Shown here piece by piece: positions 16,537-23,894 of a stretch of 64,000 nt of DNA (the stretch's first letter is position 1; each line of letters opens with the position of its first letter). Source of the stretch: CAZZEX01 sp964653285 (GTDB lineage: Bacteria; Chloroflexota; Anaerolineae; B4-G1). Position numbers and translations under genes: made by a program. The stretch covers positions 1 through 64,000 of the forward strand of contig CAZZEX010000014.1 of the NCBI GenBank assembly GCA_964653285.1, given 5' to 3'. Under the pieces are notes generated by a model, which worked only from the letters and a program-made list of their open reading frames with translations, did not search any database and was not told the origin of the DNA.

Positions 16537-17652
16537 ATGAAGACCCACACCCACATCGTCGGCTGGGGCAAGTACATGCCGCAGCGCGTGTTGACCAATG
16601 ACGACCTGGCGCGGATGGTGAACACCTCCGACGAGTGGATCCGCACCCGCACGGGTATTGCCGAGCGGCGCATCGTCGCCGACGGCGAGACGACGTTCAG
16701 CATGGCACTCGAAGCCGCCCAGCGGGCGCTTGAAGTGGCCGGCCTCAAGCCATCGCAACTGGACCTCATCATCGTCGCCACCGTCACGCCCGACCACGCA
16801 TTCCCGGCCACGGCCTGCCTGCTGCAGGACGCGCTGGGGGCCACCCACGCCGCCGCCTTCGACCTCTCAGCCGGCTGCACTGGCTTCGTCTACGGGCTTA
16901 GCGTGGCCGCTAACCTCATCTCGGCTGGCGTCTACGAGAACGCACTGGTCGTCGGGGCCGAGACGCTCTCCCGCATCACCGACTGGAGCGACCGCGCCAC
17001 CTGCGTCCTCTTCGGCGACGGGGCCGGCGCGGTCATCCTCCAGGCCAACGGGGCCGATGGCGGCGTTCTCTCCACCGTCCTCGGCGCCGACGGCTCCGGA
17101 GGCGACCTGCTGTACCTTCCGGCCGGGGGGAGCAAGCAGCCCGCCTCTCACTACACCGTGGCCGAGGGACAGCACTACCTGAAAATGAAGGGACGGGAGG
17201 TCTTTCGTTTCGCCGTGCGCGCCATGCCCGCCGCCACGCGGGAGGTGCTGGAGCAGGCCGGGCTGCGAGTCTCCGACTTGAATCTCCTCATCCCCCATCA
17301 GGCCAACCAGCGCATCATCGGGGCCTCGACCCGGGCGCTGAAACTTGAGCCGGAGACAGTCTTCAGCAACCTGGAGCGGTACGGCAACACCTCGGCGGCG
17401 TCCATCCCCATCGCGCTCTGCGAGGCAGCGGAGGAGGGACGTATCCAGCGAGACGATCTGGTGGTGTGCGTCGGCTTCGGCGCAGGGCTGACCTGGGGGG
17501 CGGCGGCCATTCGCTGGAGTGCGCCCCTGCCGCCCGTACCACCCTCACACTGGGAGAGGGCCTGGTACCAGTTGCGCTATCGTTACGCTGCGCTGCGCTC
17601 GTTGGTGCGCCGCTTCCTGCGCTGGCTGTTCGCCCTGGGGGTGAAGGAGTGA
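16537..17652 (+). CDS. fabH: Beta-ketoacyl-ACP synthase III
   Basis: Initiating condensing enzyme, 371 aa. Catalytic Cys in DLSAGCTGFVYG, His in LIPHQANQRI and Asn in ERYGNTSAASIP; the TRTGI and GDGAGA family motifs are present. A basic, repeat-rich tail of about 40 residues follows the normal end (WGAAAIRW): it begins LPPVPPSHWERAW and is encoded by a CCCTCACACTGGGAGAGGG hairpin, so it is probably an acquired extension. The stop overlaps the carboxyltransferase start (GTGA). Confidence 0.92.
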   Translation: MKTHTHIVGWGKYMPQRVLTNDDLARMVNTSDEWIRTRTGIAERRIVADGETTFSMALEAAQRALEVAGLKPSQLDLIIVATVTPDHAFPATACLLQDALGATHAAAFDLSAGCTGFVYGLSVAANLISAGVYENALVVGAETLSRITDWSDRATCVLFGDGAGAVILQANGADGGVLSTVLGADGSGGDLLYLPAGGSKQPASHYTVAEGQHYLKMKGREVFRFAVRAMPAATREVLEQAGLRVSDLNLLIPHQANQRIIGASTRALKLEPETVFSNLERYGNTSAASIPIALCEAAEEGRIQRDDLVVCVGFGAGLTWGAAAIRWSAPLPPVPPSHWERAWYQLRYRYAALRSLVRRFLRWLFALGVKE

Positions 17653-19220
17653 GTTCCCACATCGAATGCCTTGAGAGTATGCACGCCCAGGCCCGCCTGG
17701 GCGGTGGCACAGAGCGCATCGAGCGCCAGCACGCGCGGGGCAAACTGACCGCCCGCGAGCGACTGGATTACCTGCTCGACCCCGGCTCCTTCTACGAACT
17801 GGACGAGTTCGTCACCGTTCGGCTGAGCGCTCACGGCGAAGCCCACCGGGCGACCGACTTCGGCCTGGCCGAGCGGTGCAACCCAGGCGACAGCGTCGTC
17901 ACCGGCTGGGGCGAGATAAACGGGCGCCCTGTCTACGTCTTCGCTCAGGACTTTACCGTTCTAGGCGGGTCGGTGGGGGAGGCGCACGGCCAGAAAATCT
18001 GTAAGGTGCTGGACCTGGCGCTGGAGAACGGCGCACCCGTCATCGGGATCAACGACTCCGGCGGGGCGCGCATCCAGGAGGGGGTGGACGCGCTGGCCGC
18101 CTACGGCGAGATATTCTATCGCAACGTCCTGGCCTCCGGCGTCGTCCCCCAGATTTCGGTCATCTTAGGCCCCTGCGCTGGCGGCGCGGTCTATTCCCCT
18201 GCGCTCACCGACTTCACCTTTATGGTCGAGGGCACGGCCCGTATGTTCATCACCGGCCCCGGCGTCATCAAAGCCGTGACCCACGAGGGGGTCGGCGCAG
18301 AGGAACTGGGCGGTGCCGATGTCCACAACCGGCTCAGCGGCGTGGCCCACTTCGCCGCCTCTACCGAGGAGAAGACGCTGGACCTGGTGCGGCAACTTCT
18401 CTCCTACCTGCCCTCCAACAATGCCGACGACCCACCCTACATCCCGCCGACCGACCCGCCCGACCGGGCCGACAAGGCGCTGGACACACTGGTGCCGGAG
18501 GATCCGGCGCAGGGATACGATATGCGCGAAGTCATCCGGCGCATCGTGGACGAGGCGGCCTTTCTGGAAGTGCAGGAGCGGTTCGCCCCCAATCTGATCG
18601 TGGGCTTCGCCCGTATGGGGGGGTACGTGGTGGGCATCGTGGCCCAGCAGCCGCCGGTCCTTGCCGGCGTGCTCGATATTGACAGTTCTGACAAGGGAGC
18701 CCGCTTCATCCGCTTCTGCGATTGTTTCAACGTCCCGCTGCTCACGCTGACCGACACACCCGGCTTTCTGCCCGGGGTGGCGCAGGAACACGGCGGCATC
18801 ATCCGCCACGGGGCAAAGATGATTTATGCTTATGCCGAGGCCAGCGTGCCCAAGATTTCAGTCATCACCCGCAAGGCCTACGGCGGGGCCTACATCGTCA
18901 TGAGTTCCAAGCATTTGCGCGGCGACGTCTGCCTGGCCTGGCCGGGGGCGGAGATCGCCGTGATGGGGCCGCAGGGAGCCGTCAATGTCATCTTCCGCCG
19001 GGAATTGAAGGCGGCGGATGACCCGGATGGACTGCGAGAGGAGTTGGTGCGCGACTACCGGGAAAAGTTCACCAACCCCTACGTCGCGGCGGCGCGGGGC
19101 TACCTGGACGGGGTGATCGTTCCCCGCGAGACCCGTCCCCGCGTCATCCGCGCCCTGGAGATGCTGCGCCACAAGCGGGTTCAGCGACCGTCGCGCAAGC
19201 ATGGCAATATGCCGGTGTGA
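17649..19220 (+). CDS. Acyl-CoA carboxylase, carboxyltransferase subunit (PccB-like)
   Basis: Biotin-dependent carboxyltransferase, 523 aa, fusing the two crotonase-like halves. Motifs: RLGGGTERIERQHARGKLTARER (start of the family), GINDSGGARIQEG, GPCAGGAVYSPA, and TDTPGFLPGVAQEHGGIIRHG with AYGGAYIVMSSK in the second half. It transfers CO2 from carboxybiotin to acetyl- or propionyl-CoA. The GTG at 17649 overlaps the fabH stop and gives the family-usual N-terminal length; ATG 17679 is the alternative. The biotin carboxylase and biotin carrier genes follow at once, making a complete three-gene carboxylase. Confidence 0.92.
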   Translation: MSSHIECLESMHAQARLGGGTERIERQHARGKLTARERLDYLLDPGSFYELDEFVTVRLSAHGEAHRATDFGLAERCNPGDSVVTGWGEINGRPVYVFAQDFTVLGGSVGEAHGQKICKVLDLALENGAPVIGINDSGGARIQEGVDALAAYGEIFYRNVLASGVVPQISVILGPCAGGAVYSPALTDFTFMVEGTARMFITGPGVIKAVTHEGVGAEELGGADVHNRLSGVAHFAASTEEKTLDLVRQLLSYLPSNNADDPPYIPPTDPPDRADKALDTLVPEDPAQGYDMREVIRRIVDEAAFLEVQERFAPNLIVGFARMGGYVVGIVAQQPPVLAGVLDIDSSDKGARFIRFCDCFNVPLLTLTDTPGFLPGVAQEHGGIIRHGAKMIYAYAEASVPKISVITRKAYGGAYIVMSSKHLRGDVCLAWPGAEIAVMGPQGAVNVIFRRELKAADDPDGLREELVRDYREKFTNPYVAAARGYLDGVIVPRETRPRVIRALEMLRHKRVQRPSRKHGNMPV

Positions 19221-19221
19221 G

Positions 19222-20712
19222 ATGAGCAAAGTCTTAGTTGCTAACCGAGGGGAGATCACGGTGCGGGTGCTGCGCACCTGCCGGGAACTGGGGCTGGAGA
19301 CGGTGGCCGTCTTCTCCGAAGCCGACCGGGAGGCCCCCCACGTACGCTATGCCGACGAGGCCTACTGCATCGGCCCGCCGCCAGCGCGGGAGAGTTACCT
19401 GCGCGGCGAACGCATCATCGAGACCGCGCTGCAGGCCGGAGCACGCGCCATCCACCCCGGCTACGGCTTCCTGGCCGAGTCACCCGCCTTCGCCCGCGCC
19501 TGCGCCGAGGCGGGGTTGACCTTCGTCGGGCCAAGCCCGGAGGCGATGGAACTGCTGGGCGACAAGACCGCCGCCCGCCGCGTGGCCCGCGACCTGTCCA
19601 TCCCGGTCATCGAGGGTTCCGCATACACGCTGAACGACGAAGAACTGCTGGACGCCGCCGGCCGCATCGGCTACCCGGTGGTGCTCAAGGCGGCGGCCGG
19701 TGGTGGCGGGATGGGCATCCGCGTGGCACATTCACGAGCAGAACTGGAAGCCGCCGTCCCCGTGGCCCGGCGGGAGGCCCAGGCCGCCTTCGGCGACGAC
19801 GCAGTCTACCTGGAGCGGATGGTGGAGGACGCCCGCCACATCGAGGTGCAACTCCTTGGCGACGCCCACGGCCACGTCATCCACCTGGGCGAGCGGGAGT
19901 GCTCCATTCAGCGCCGGCACCAGAAACTGATCGAGGAGGCTCCCTCGCGTGCGGTAGACGATGACCTGCGGCAACACATCTGCCGGGCGGCTGTGCACAT
20001 CGGGCAAGCCGTGGGTTATGCCAGCGCAGGCACGGTCGAATTTCTCCTCGATTCCGAAGGTAACTTCTACTTCATGGAGGTCAACCCCCGCTTGCAGGTG
20101 GAGCACACCGTCACCGAGGCGGTCACGGGTGTGGACATCGTCAAGGAACAGTTACGCATCGCTTCCGGCCGGGAACTGCACCATACTCAGGAGGACATCC
20201 GCTCCCGAGGTTGGGCACTGGAATGTCGCATCCTGGCCGAGGACGCCGCTCGGGGCTTTATCCCCGCCACCGGCTGCATCACCCGCCTGATCGAGCCGGG
20301 CGGCCCCGGCATCCGCGTGGACAGTGGCATCTGCGAGGGGCTCACCATTACCCCCTATTACGATTCACTACTGGCCAAACTCATCGCCTGGGGGGAGACG
20401 CGCGCGGTGGCCATCATGCGCATGCGGCGGGCGCTGGAAGAGTACCGCATCATCGGCCTCACGACCAACCTGGAACTGTACCGTGCTCTGTTGGATAGCC
20501 CTCGTTTCCTCGGCGGGCAGTTCCACACCTGTTTCCTGGAGGAGCAGTTTCTACCGCCAGAGACGGGCGGCGAGGACCTCCTGGCGGCGGCGCTGACGGC
20601 GGCGCTCCTCGACTACCGGCGGCGCGGGGGAGAACACACGGCAGAGGCATCCCGCGTTAGTCGCTGGAAGATGCTGGGCCGCTGGGAACTGATGAGGGGC
20701 TGGGGCCAATGA
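19222..20712 (+). CDS. accC: Biotin carboxylase subunit
   Basis: ATP-grasp biotin carboxylase, 496 aa: SKVLVANRGEI start, GYGFLAESPAFA, the ATP loop VLKAAAGGGGMGIR and the catalytic region FMEVNPRLQVEHTVTE. The ATG lies one base after the carboxyltransferase stop. The stop overlaps the biotin-carrier start (ATGA). The C-terminus is somewhat longer than usual (about 45 residues, RGGEHTAEASRVS and following). Confidence 0.94.
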   Translation: MSKVLVANRGEITVRVLRTCRELGLETVAVFSEADREAPHVRYADEAYCIGPPPARESYLRGERIIETALQAGARAIHPGYGFLAESPAFARACAEAGLTFVGPSPEAMELLGDKTAARRVARDLSIPVIEGSAYTLNDEELLDAAGRIGYPVVLKAAAGGGGMGIRVAHSRAELEAAVPVARREAQAAFGDDAVYLERMVEDARHIEVQLLGDAHGHVIHLGERECSIQRRHQKLIEEAPSRAVDDDLRQHICRAAVHIGQAVGYASAGTVEFLLDSEGNFYFMEVNPRLQVEHTVTEAVTGVDIVKEQLRIASGRELHHTQEDIRSRGWALECRILAEDAARGFIPATGCITRLIEPGGPGIRVDSGICEGLTITPYYDSLLAKLIAWGETRAVAIMRMRRALEEYRIIGLTTNLELYRALLDSPRFLGGQFHTCFLEEQFLPPETGGEDLLAAALTAALLDYRRRGGEHTAEASRVSRWKMLGRWELMRGWGQ

Positions 20713-21272
20713 AGTACGTCATCACCGTCGAGGGAGAAACTTTCGAGATCGAAGTAGACCGTGGGGGGCGGGTGTGGGTCAACCACCGCCCGCTCAACGT
20801 GGACTTCCACGGTGTAGACGGTCTCCCCCAGTATTCGCTGCTGGTGAACCATCGCTCCTACGAGGCATACGTCGAGCAGGCCGACGAGGAAGGCTGTCAG
20901 ATGGTGATGGCCGGGCAGCCTTATCGGGCCCGCCTGCGGCAGAGGCGGCGCCGTCCCAAAAGGGACGTGATGCGATCACACCCCTCTCCTTCCCCCCCAA
21001 AGTTGGGGGGGGGCGGGAGGGGGCTGGAGGAAGTGCACGCCCCTCTGCCCGGCCTGCTTGTGGCAACGCCTGTGGCAGTGGGGCAGCAGGTGGCACAGGG
21101 GGAAGTGGTGGCGGTGCTGGAATCTATGAAGATGAACCTGGAACTCCGCGCGCCGTGGGACGGGGTGGTACAGGCACTCCACAAAGCCCCGGGGGCGGAG
21201 GTTGGCCAGGGGGAAGCACTGGCGGTCATCGGGCCGGGTGAGCGATGCGAGGAGTGCGAAACGGACTCGTGA
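20709..21272 (+). CDS. Biotin carboxyl carrier protein with N-terminal extension
   Basis: A 187-aa carrier. Residues ~110-180 form the biotinyl domain (LPGLLVATPVAVGQQVAQGE), with the biotin lysine in LESMKM. The N-terminal ~85 residues (MKYVITVEGETFEIEVDRGG) resemble the small domain found ahead of biotin domains in acyl-CoA carboxylase or decarboxylase gamma subunits. The linker carries an in-frame C/G-rich element (HPSPSPPKLGGGGRG) where a proline/alanine linker is normal, so function is probably preserved. It overlaps accC by four bases. Confidence 0.9.
   Translation: MKYVITVEGETFEIEVDRGGRVWVNHRPLNVDFHGVDGLPQYSLLVNHRSYEAYVEQADEEGCQMVMAGQPYRARLRQRRRRPKRDVMRSHPSPSPPKLGGGGRGLEEVHAPLPGLLVATPVAVGQQVAQGEVVAVLESMKMNLELRAPWDGVVQALHKAPGAEVGQGEALAVIGPGERCEECETDS
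20978..21032. repeat. In-frame C/G palindromic element in the biotin-carrier linker
   Basis: TTCCCCCCCCAAAGTTGGGG with further G runs, preceded by a CCCCTCTCC arm. It encodes HPSPSPPKLGGGGRGLEE between the N-terminal domain and the biotinyl domain. Confidence 0.75.
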
Positions 21273-21301
21273 ACCAGGCACAAGCGCGGGGTAGTGTGGT
21301 G

Positions 21302-22801
21302 TCAGACACCAGACACCAGCTCCCGCGCGATCCGATTATGCCGCTCAATCACCGGCCCCAGATCCACCGTCAAGAGGTGCCCATCCTCCACGATGACGCG
21401 GCCGTTGATGACGGAGAGGTCCACCCGCTGCGGGGTGCAGAAGACGAGCGCCGCCAGCGGGTCGTGGAGCGCCCCGGCGTAGTCCAGCCGGCCAAGGCGG
21501 AAGCCGATGAAGTCGGCGGCCTTGCCGGGGGCCAGTCGGCCGATGTCATCGCGGCCCAGCACCTGCGCGCCGCCCACCGTCGCCAGCCCCAGCGCCTCCG
21601 TGGCTGAGAGCCCCGCCAATGCCTCCCCCCTCGCAGGGGGAACTGAGGGAGGGCGGACTTCCCCCCCAGAGTTGGGGGGGATCGAGGGGGGGCTGACTTC
21701 CCCCCCAGAATTGGGGGGGATCGAGGGGGGGCTGACTTCCCCCCCAGAGTTGGGGGGGATCGAGGGGGGGCTGACCCGCTGCAGGAGCAGCGACATCCGC
21801 ACCTCGGCCAGCAGGTGGGAGGAATCGTTGCTGGCAGAGCCATCTACCCCCAACCCCACCTTGACCCCCGTGTCCAGGTAGGCCCGCACCGGGGCAATGC
21901 CGGAGGCCAACCGCATGTTCGAACTGGGGCAGTGACAGACCCCCGTGCCGGTGCGCGCCAGCAGTTCGATTTCAGCCTGGTTGACGTGCACCCCGTGGGC
22001 GTACCAGACGTCGTCCCCCACCCAGCCCAGGTGCTCGGCGTATTCCACCGGCCGACGACCGAACTCACGCAGGCAGAACTGCTCCTCGTCCAGCGTCTCT
22101 GCCAGGTGCGTGTGCAGGCGGACGCCATACGAACGGGCCAGCGCAGCCGCCTCCCGCATCAGGTCAGGTGTGACAGAGAAAGGAGAGCAAGGAGCAACGA
22201 CTATACGAAGCATTGCGTAGGGACTGGAGCCGTGGTAGGTCTCGATGGCCCGCTGCGTATCCTTCAGGATGAAACCCTCACCCTCGACCACGCTGTCCGG
22301 CGGAAGGCCCCCCTTGCTCTCCCCCAGGCTCATCGCGCCCCGGCTGGCGTGGAAGCGGATGCCGATCTCCTGCGCCGCTCGAATCTCGTCGTCAATGCGG
22401 CAATCGTGCGGGTAGATGTAGAGGTGGTCGGCAGCGGTGGTGCAGCCGGAGAGCATCAGTTCCGCTAGCCCCACCAGCGCGCTGGTGTAAATAGCCTCCG
22501 AGGTCAACCCGGCCCATAAGGGGTAGAGTGTCTTGAGCCACTGAAACAGGGTAGCGTCCTGTGCCGCTGGCACCGCCCGGGTCAACGTTTGGTAGAGGTG
22601 ATGATGGGTATTGACCAACCCCGGCAGGACGATCATCCCACGACCATTGATGACCCGATCGGCCTCGGGCGGCAGTGCGGCGGTCGGCCCGACCTGTTCG
22701 ATGACATTGTCGCGCACGAACAGGCCGCCGTCGGGGATGCGGCGACGCTCTGCGTCCATCGTCACCAGCAGATCGGCGTGCTTCACAAGTAGCGTTGGCA
22801 T
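21302..22801 (-). CDS. 8-oxoguanine deaminase (SsnA/AtzB-like amidohydrolase)
   Basis: Amidohydrolase of 499 aa. Metal ligands: NTHHHLYQ (H-x-H), LHTHLAET, WYAHGVH and Asp in LGVDGSASND. The segment SRGAMSLGESKGGLPPDSV is characteristic of 8-oxoguanine deaminases (8-oxoguanine to urate), and SsnA-type enzymes are close relatives. AGGAG lies eight bases before the ATG at 22801; the longer frame adds repeat-derived residues. An in-frame array of four C/G elements (about 50 residues, PPSIPPNSGGEV repeated) interrupts the region after VRMSLLLQRVS. The product urate would suit the YgfK-linked purine route, an inference. Confidence 0.88.
   Translation of the reverse strand: MPTLLVKHADLLVTMDAERRRIPDGGLFVRDNVIEQVGPTAALPPEADRVINGRGMIVLPGLVNTHHHLYQTLTRAVPAAQDATLFQWLKTLYPLWAGLTSEAIYTSALVGLAELMLSGCTTAADHLYIYPHDCRIDDEIRAAQEIGIRFHASRGAMSLGESKGGLPPDSVVEGEGFILKDTQRAIETYHGSSPYAMLRIVVAPCSPFSVTPDLMREAAALARSYGVRLHTHLAETLDEEQFCLREFGRRPVEYAEHLGWVGDDVWYAHGVHVNQAEIELLARTGTGVCHCPSSNMRLASGIAPVRAYLDTGVKVGLGVDGSASNDSSHLLAEVRMSLLLQRVSPPSIPPNSGGEVSPPSIPPNSGGEVSPPSIPPNSGGEVRPPSVPPARGEALAGLSATEALGLATVGGAQVLGRDDIGRLAPGKAADFIGFRLGRLDYAGALHDPLAALVFCTPQRVDLSVINGRVIVEDGHLLTVDLGPVIERHNRIARELVSGV
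21620..21771. repeat. Array of four C/G palindromic elements inside the 8-oxoguanine deaminase gene
   Basis: Three near-identical 39-bp units (cores at 21668, 21707 and 21746; unit CCCCCCCAGAGTTGGGGGGG then ATCGAGGGGGGGCTGACTT) plus one divergent unit (21620-21658). The 39-bp period equals 13 codons, so every unit keeps the frame and encodes PPSIPPNSGGEVS. Confidence 0.88.
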
Positions 22802-22830
22802 AGTGTATACTCCTGGGCAAGTTAGGTTAG

Positions 22831-22842
22831 AGTTTAGCACAA
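22831..22842 (-). promoter_or_regulatory. Extended -10 upstream of the 8-oxoguanine deaminase gene
   Basis: TATTGTGCTAAACT read leftward (-10 hexamer at 22836-22831), 30 bp before the ATG. No good -35 is seen. It matches the TTGTGnTA motif shared by several promoters here. Confidence 0.45.
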
Positions 22843-22849
22843 TACCAGC

Positions 22850-22960
22850 AGATTGGGAAACAAGTAAATCGGTAGATTGGGAAACAAGTAAATCGGTAGA
22901 TTGGGAGATCGAAAGATTGGTCCCAACTTACCAATCTACCAGTTTACCAATTTATCAACT
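22850..22960. repeat. 24-bp direct repeats with inverted copies
   Basis: The unit GATTGGGAAACAAGTAAATC plus GGTA is present twice in full and once in part (about 22850-22905). It is followed by inverted pieces (ACCAATCTACC, ACCAATTT) at 22930-22953 that can fold back on it. It lies in the divergent region between the 8-oxoguanine deaminase and LysM genes. Confidence 0.65.
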
Positions 22961-22973
22961 TTTGTGATAGAAT
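22944..22973 (+). promoter_or_regulatory. Promoter of the LysM/lamin-tail gene
   Basis: TTACCA (22944-22949), an 18-bp spacer, then TAGAAT (22968-22973) with an extended -10 (TTTGTGA). It leaves a leader of about 80 nt. Confidence 0.42.
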
Positions 22974-23058
22974 AGCCGGAGATCATCCACATCCCGAGAA
23001 ATAAGCAGCACCAATGTACCAACAGACCAGCCTACCAACCAGGGAGGTCATCTGAGAT

Positions 23059-23820
23059 ATGCGTGCACGCACCTGGGCCATCTTTATCGCGGTCAACGTC
23101 ATTGTCTCGGCAGCGGTTATGCTGACAATCCTGTTCGTATGGAAGAGCGTCCACACTCCCTCCCCTCCTACCCCCACTTCCACATCCGCGCTCCCGGCCA
23201 CCGAGGGAGCGGTGAGCCCCCCCACTGTGCTGCCCGTCGCCTCTCCCACCCCGCCGGAGTCACCGCTGCACATCGTCCAAGAAGGGGACACGCTGGGAGC
23301 CATCGCCCGGACCTACGGCGTCTCCATCGAGGACCTGATGGCCGCCAACGAGCTCACCGACCCCAACGTGCTGCACGTCGGCCAGACGCTCATCATCCCG
23401 GTCAGCCCTCCCCCCACCCCGACCACCAGCCCATCTGCCGAAACACCGCCTGAACCCTCCCCTACGGCGGTGCCCCTCCCCACCTCACTGCCCACCCTCA
23501 CTCCCTCCGGTCCGCCGTTGGTCGAAATTAGCCAGGTATTGGGCTCCGGCAATCCGACGGCTGAGGTGGTGATCGTGCGCAACAGGGGCGGAGCAACCAG
23601 CCTGGATGGATGGACGCTATCCGATGCGGAGGGCAACATCTTCACCTTTCCCACGGTCACCCTCTTCACCGACGCAGAGATGCGCGTACACTCGGCTGCG
23701 GGCAGCCCTACACCCAGTGACCTGTACTGGGGCCGTGCGACCCCGGCCTGGAACGGGGGTGAACTGATCACACTCCGCGACAGTACAGGGAACGTAGTAA
23801 ATACCTACATTGTGCCGTAA
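23059..23820 (+). CDS. Membrane-anchored LysM and lamin-tail-domain protein
   Basis: A 253-aa surface protein: one N-terminal transmembrane anchor (WAIFIAVNVIVSAAVMLTIL), a Pro/Thr/Ser stalk, a LysM domain (HIVQEGDTLGAIARTYGVSI to LHVGQTLIIPV), a second Pro-rich stalk and a lamin-tail-like beta domain (VEISQVLGSGNPTAEVVIV; TSLDGWTLSDAEGNIFTFP; NGGELITLRDSTGNVV). LysM binds peptidoglycan-type sugars; the lamin-tail fold is common in secreted bacterial proteins. A structural wall-associated role is likely. MurA lies convergently next to it. Confidence 0.85.
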   Translation: MRARTWAIFIAVNVIVSAAVMLTILFVWKSVHTPSPPTPTSTSALPATEGAVSPPTVLPVASPTPPESPLHIVQEGDTLGAIARTYGVSIEDLMAANELTDPNVLHVGQTLIIPVSPPPTPTTSPSAETPPEPSPTAVPLPTSLPTLTPSGPPLVEISQVLGSGNPTAEVVIVRNRGGATSLDGWTLSDAEGNIFTFPTVTLFTDAEMRVHSAAGSPTPSDLYWGRATPAWNGGELITLRDSTGNVVNTYIVP

Positions 23821-23894
23821 CCCCTCCCCCGGCCCCTCCCCGGTGCGGGGAGGGGAGCCCTCCCTTCCCTGATAGGGAAGGGGGCCGGGGGGTT
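23821..23894. repeat. Intergenic C/G palindromic elements
   Basis: Two hairpins: CCCCTCCCCGGTGCGGGGAGGGG and CCCTTCCCTGATAGGGAAGGG, followed by GGCCGGGGGG up to the murA stop. It may act as a terminator between the convergent LysM and murA genes. The same pair of hairpins recurs at 39276-39361. Confidence 0.75.

Noticed and set aside
21620..21771. Tandem 39-bp array taken as a CRISPR
   Set aside because: No variable spacers; the units are contiguous, translated and palindromic with C/G runs, and no cas genes are present.
22850..22960. 24-bp direct repeats taken as a CRISPR or iteron origin
   Set aside because: Only two and a half contiguous copies with inverted pieces, no spacers, no DnaA boxes and no replication gene nearby.
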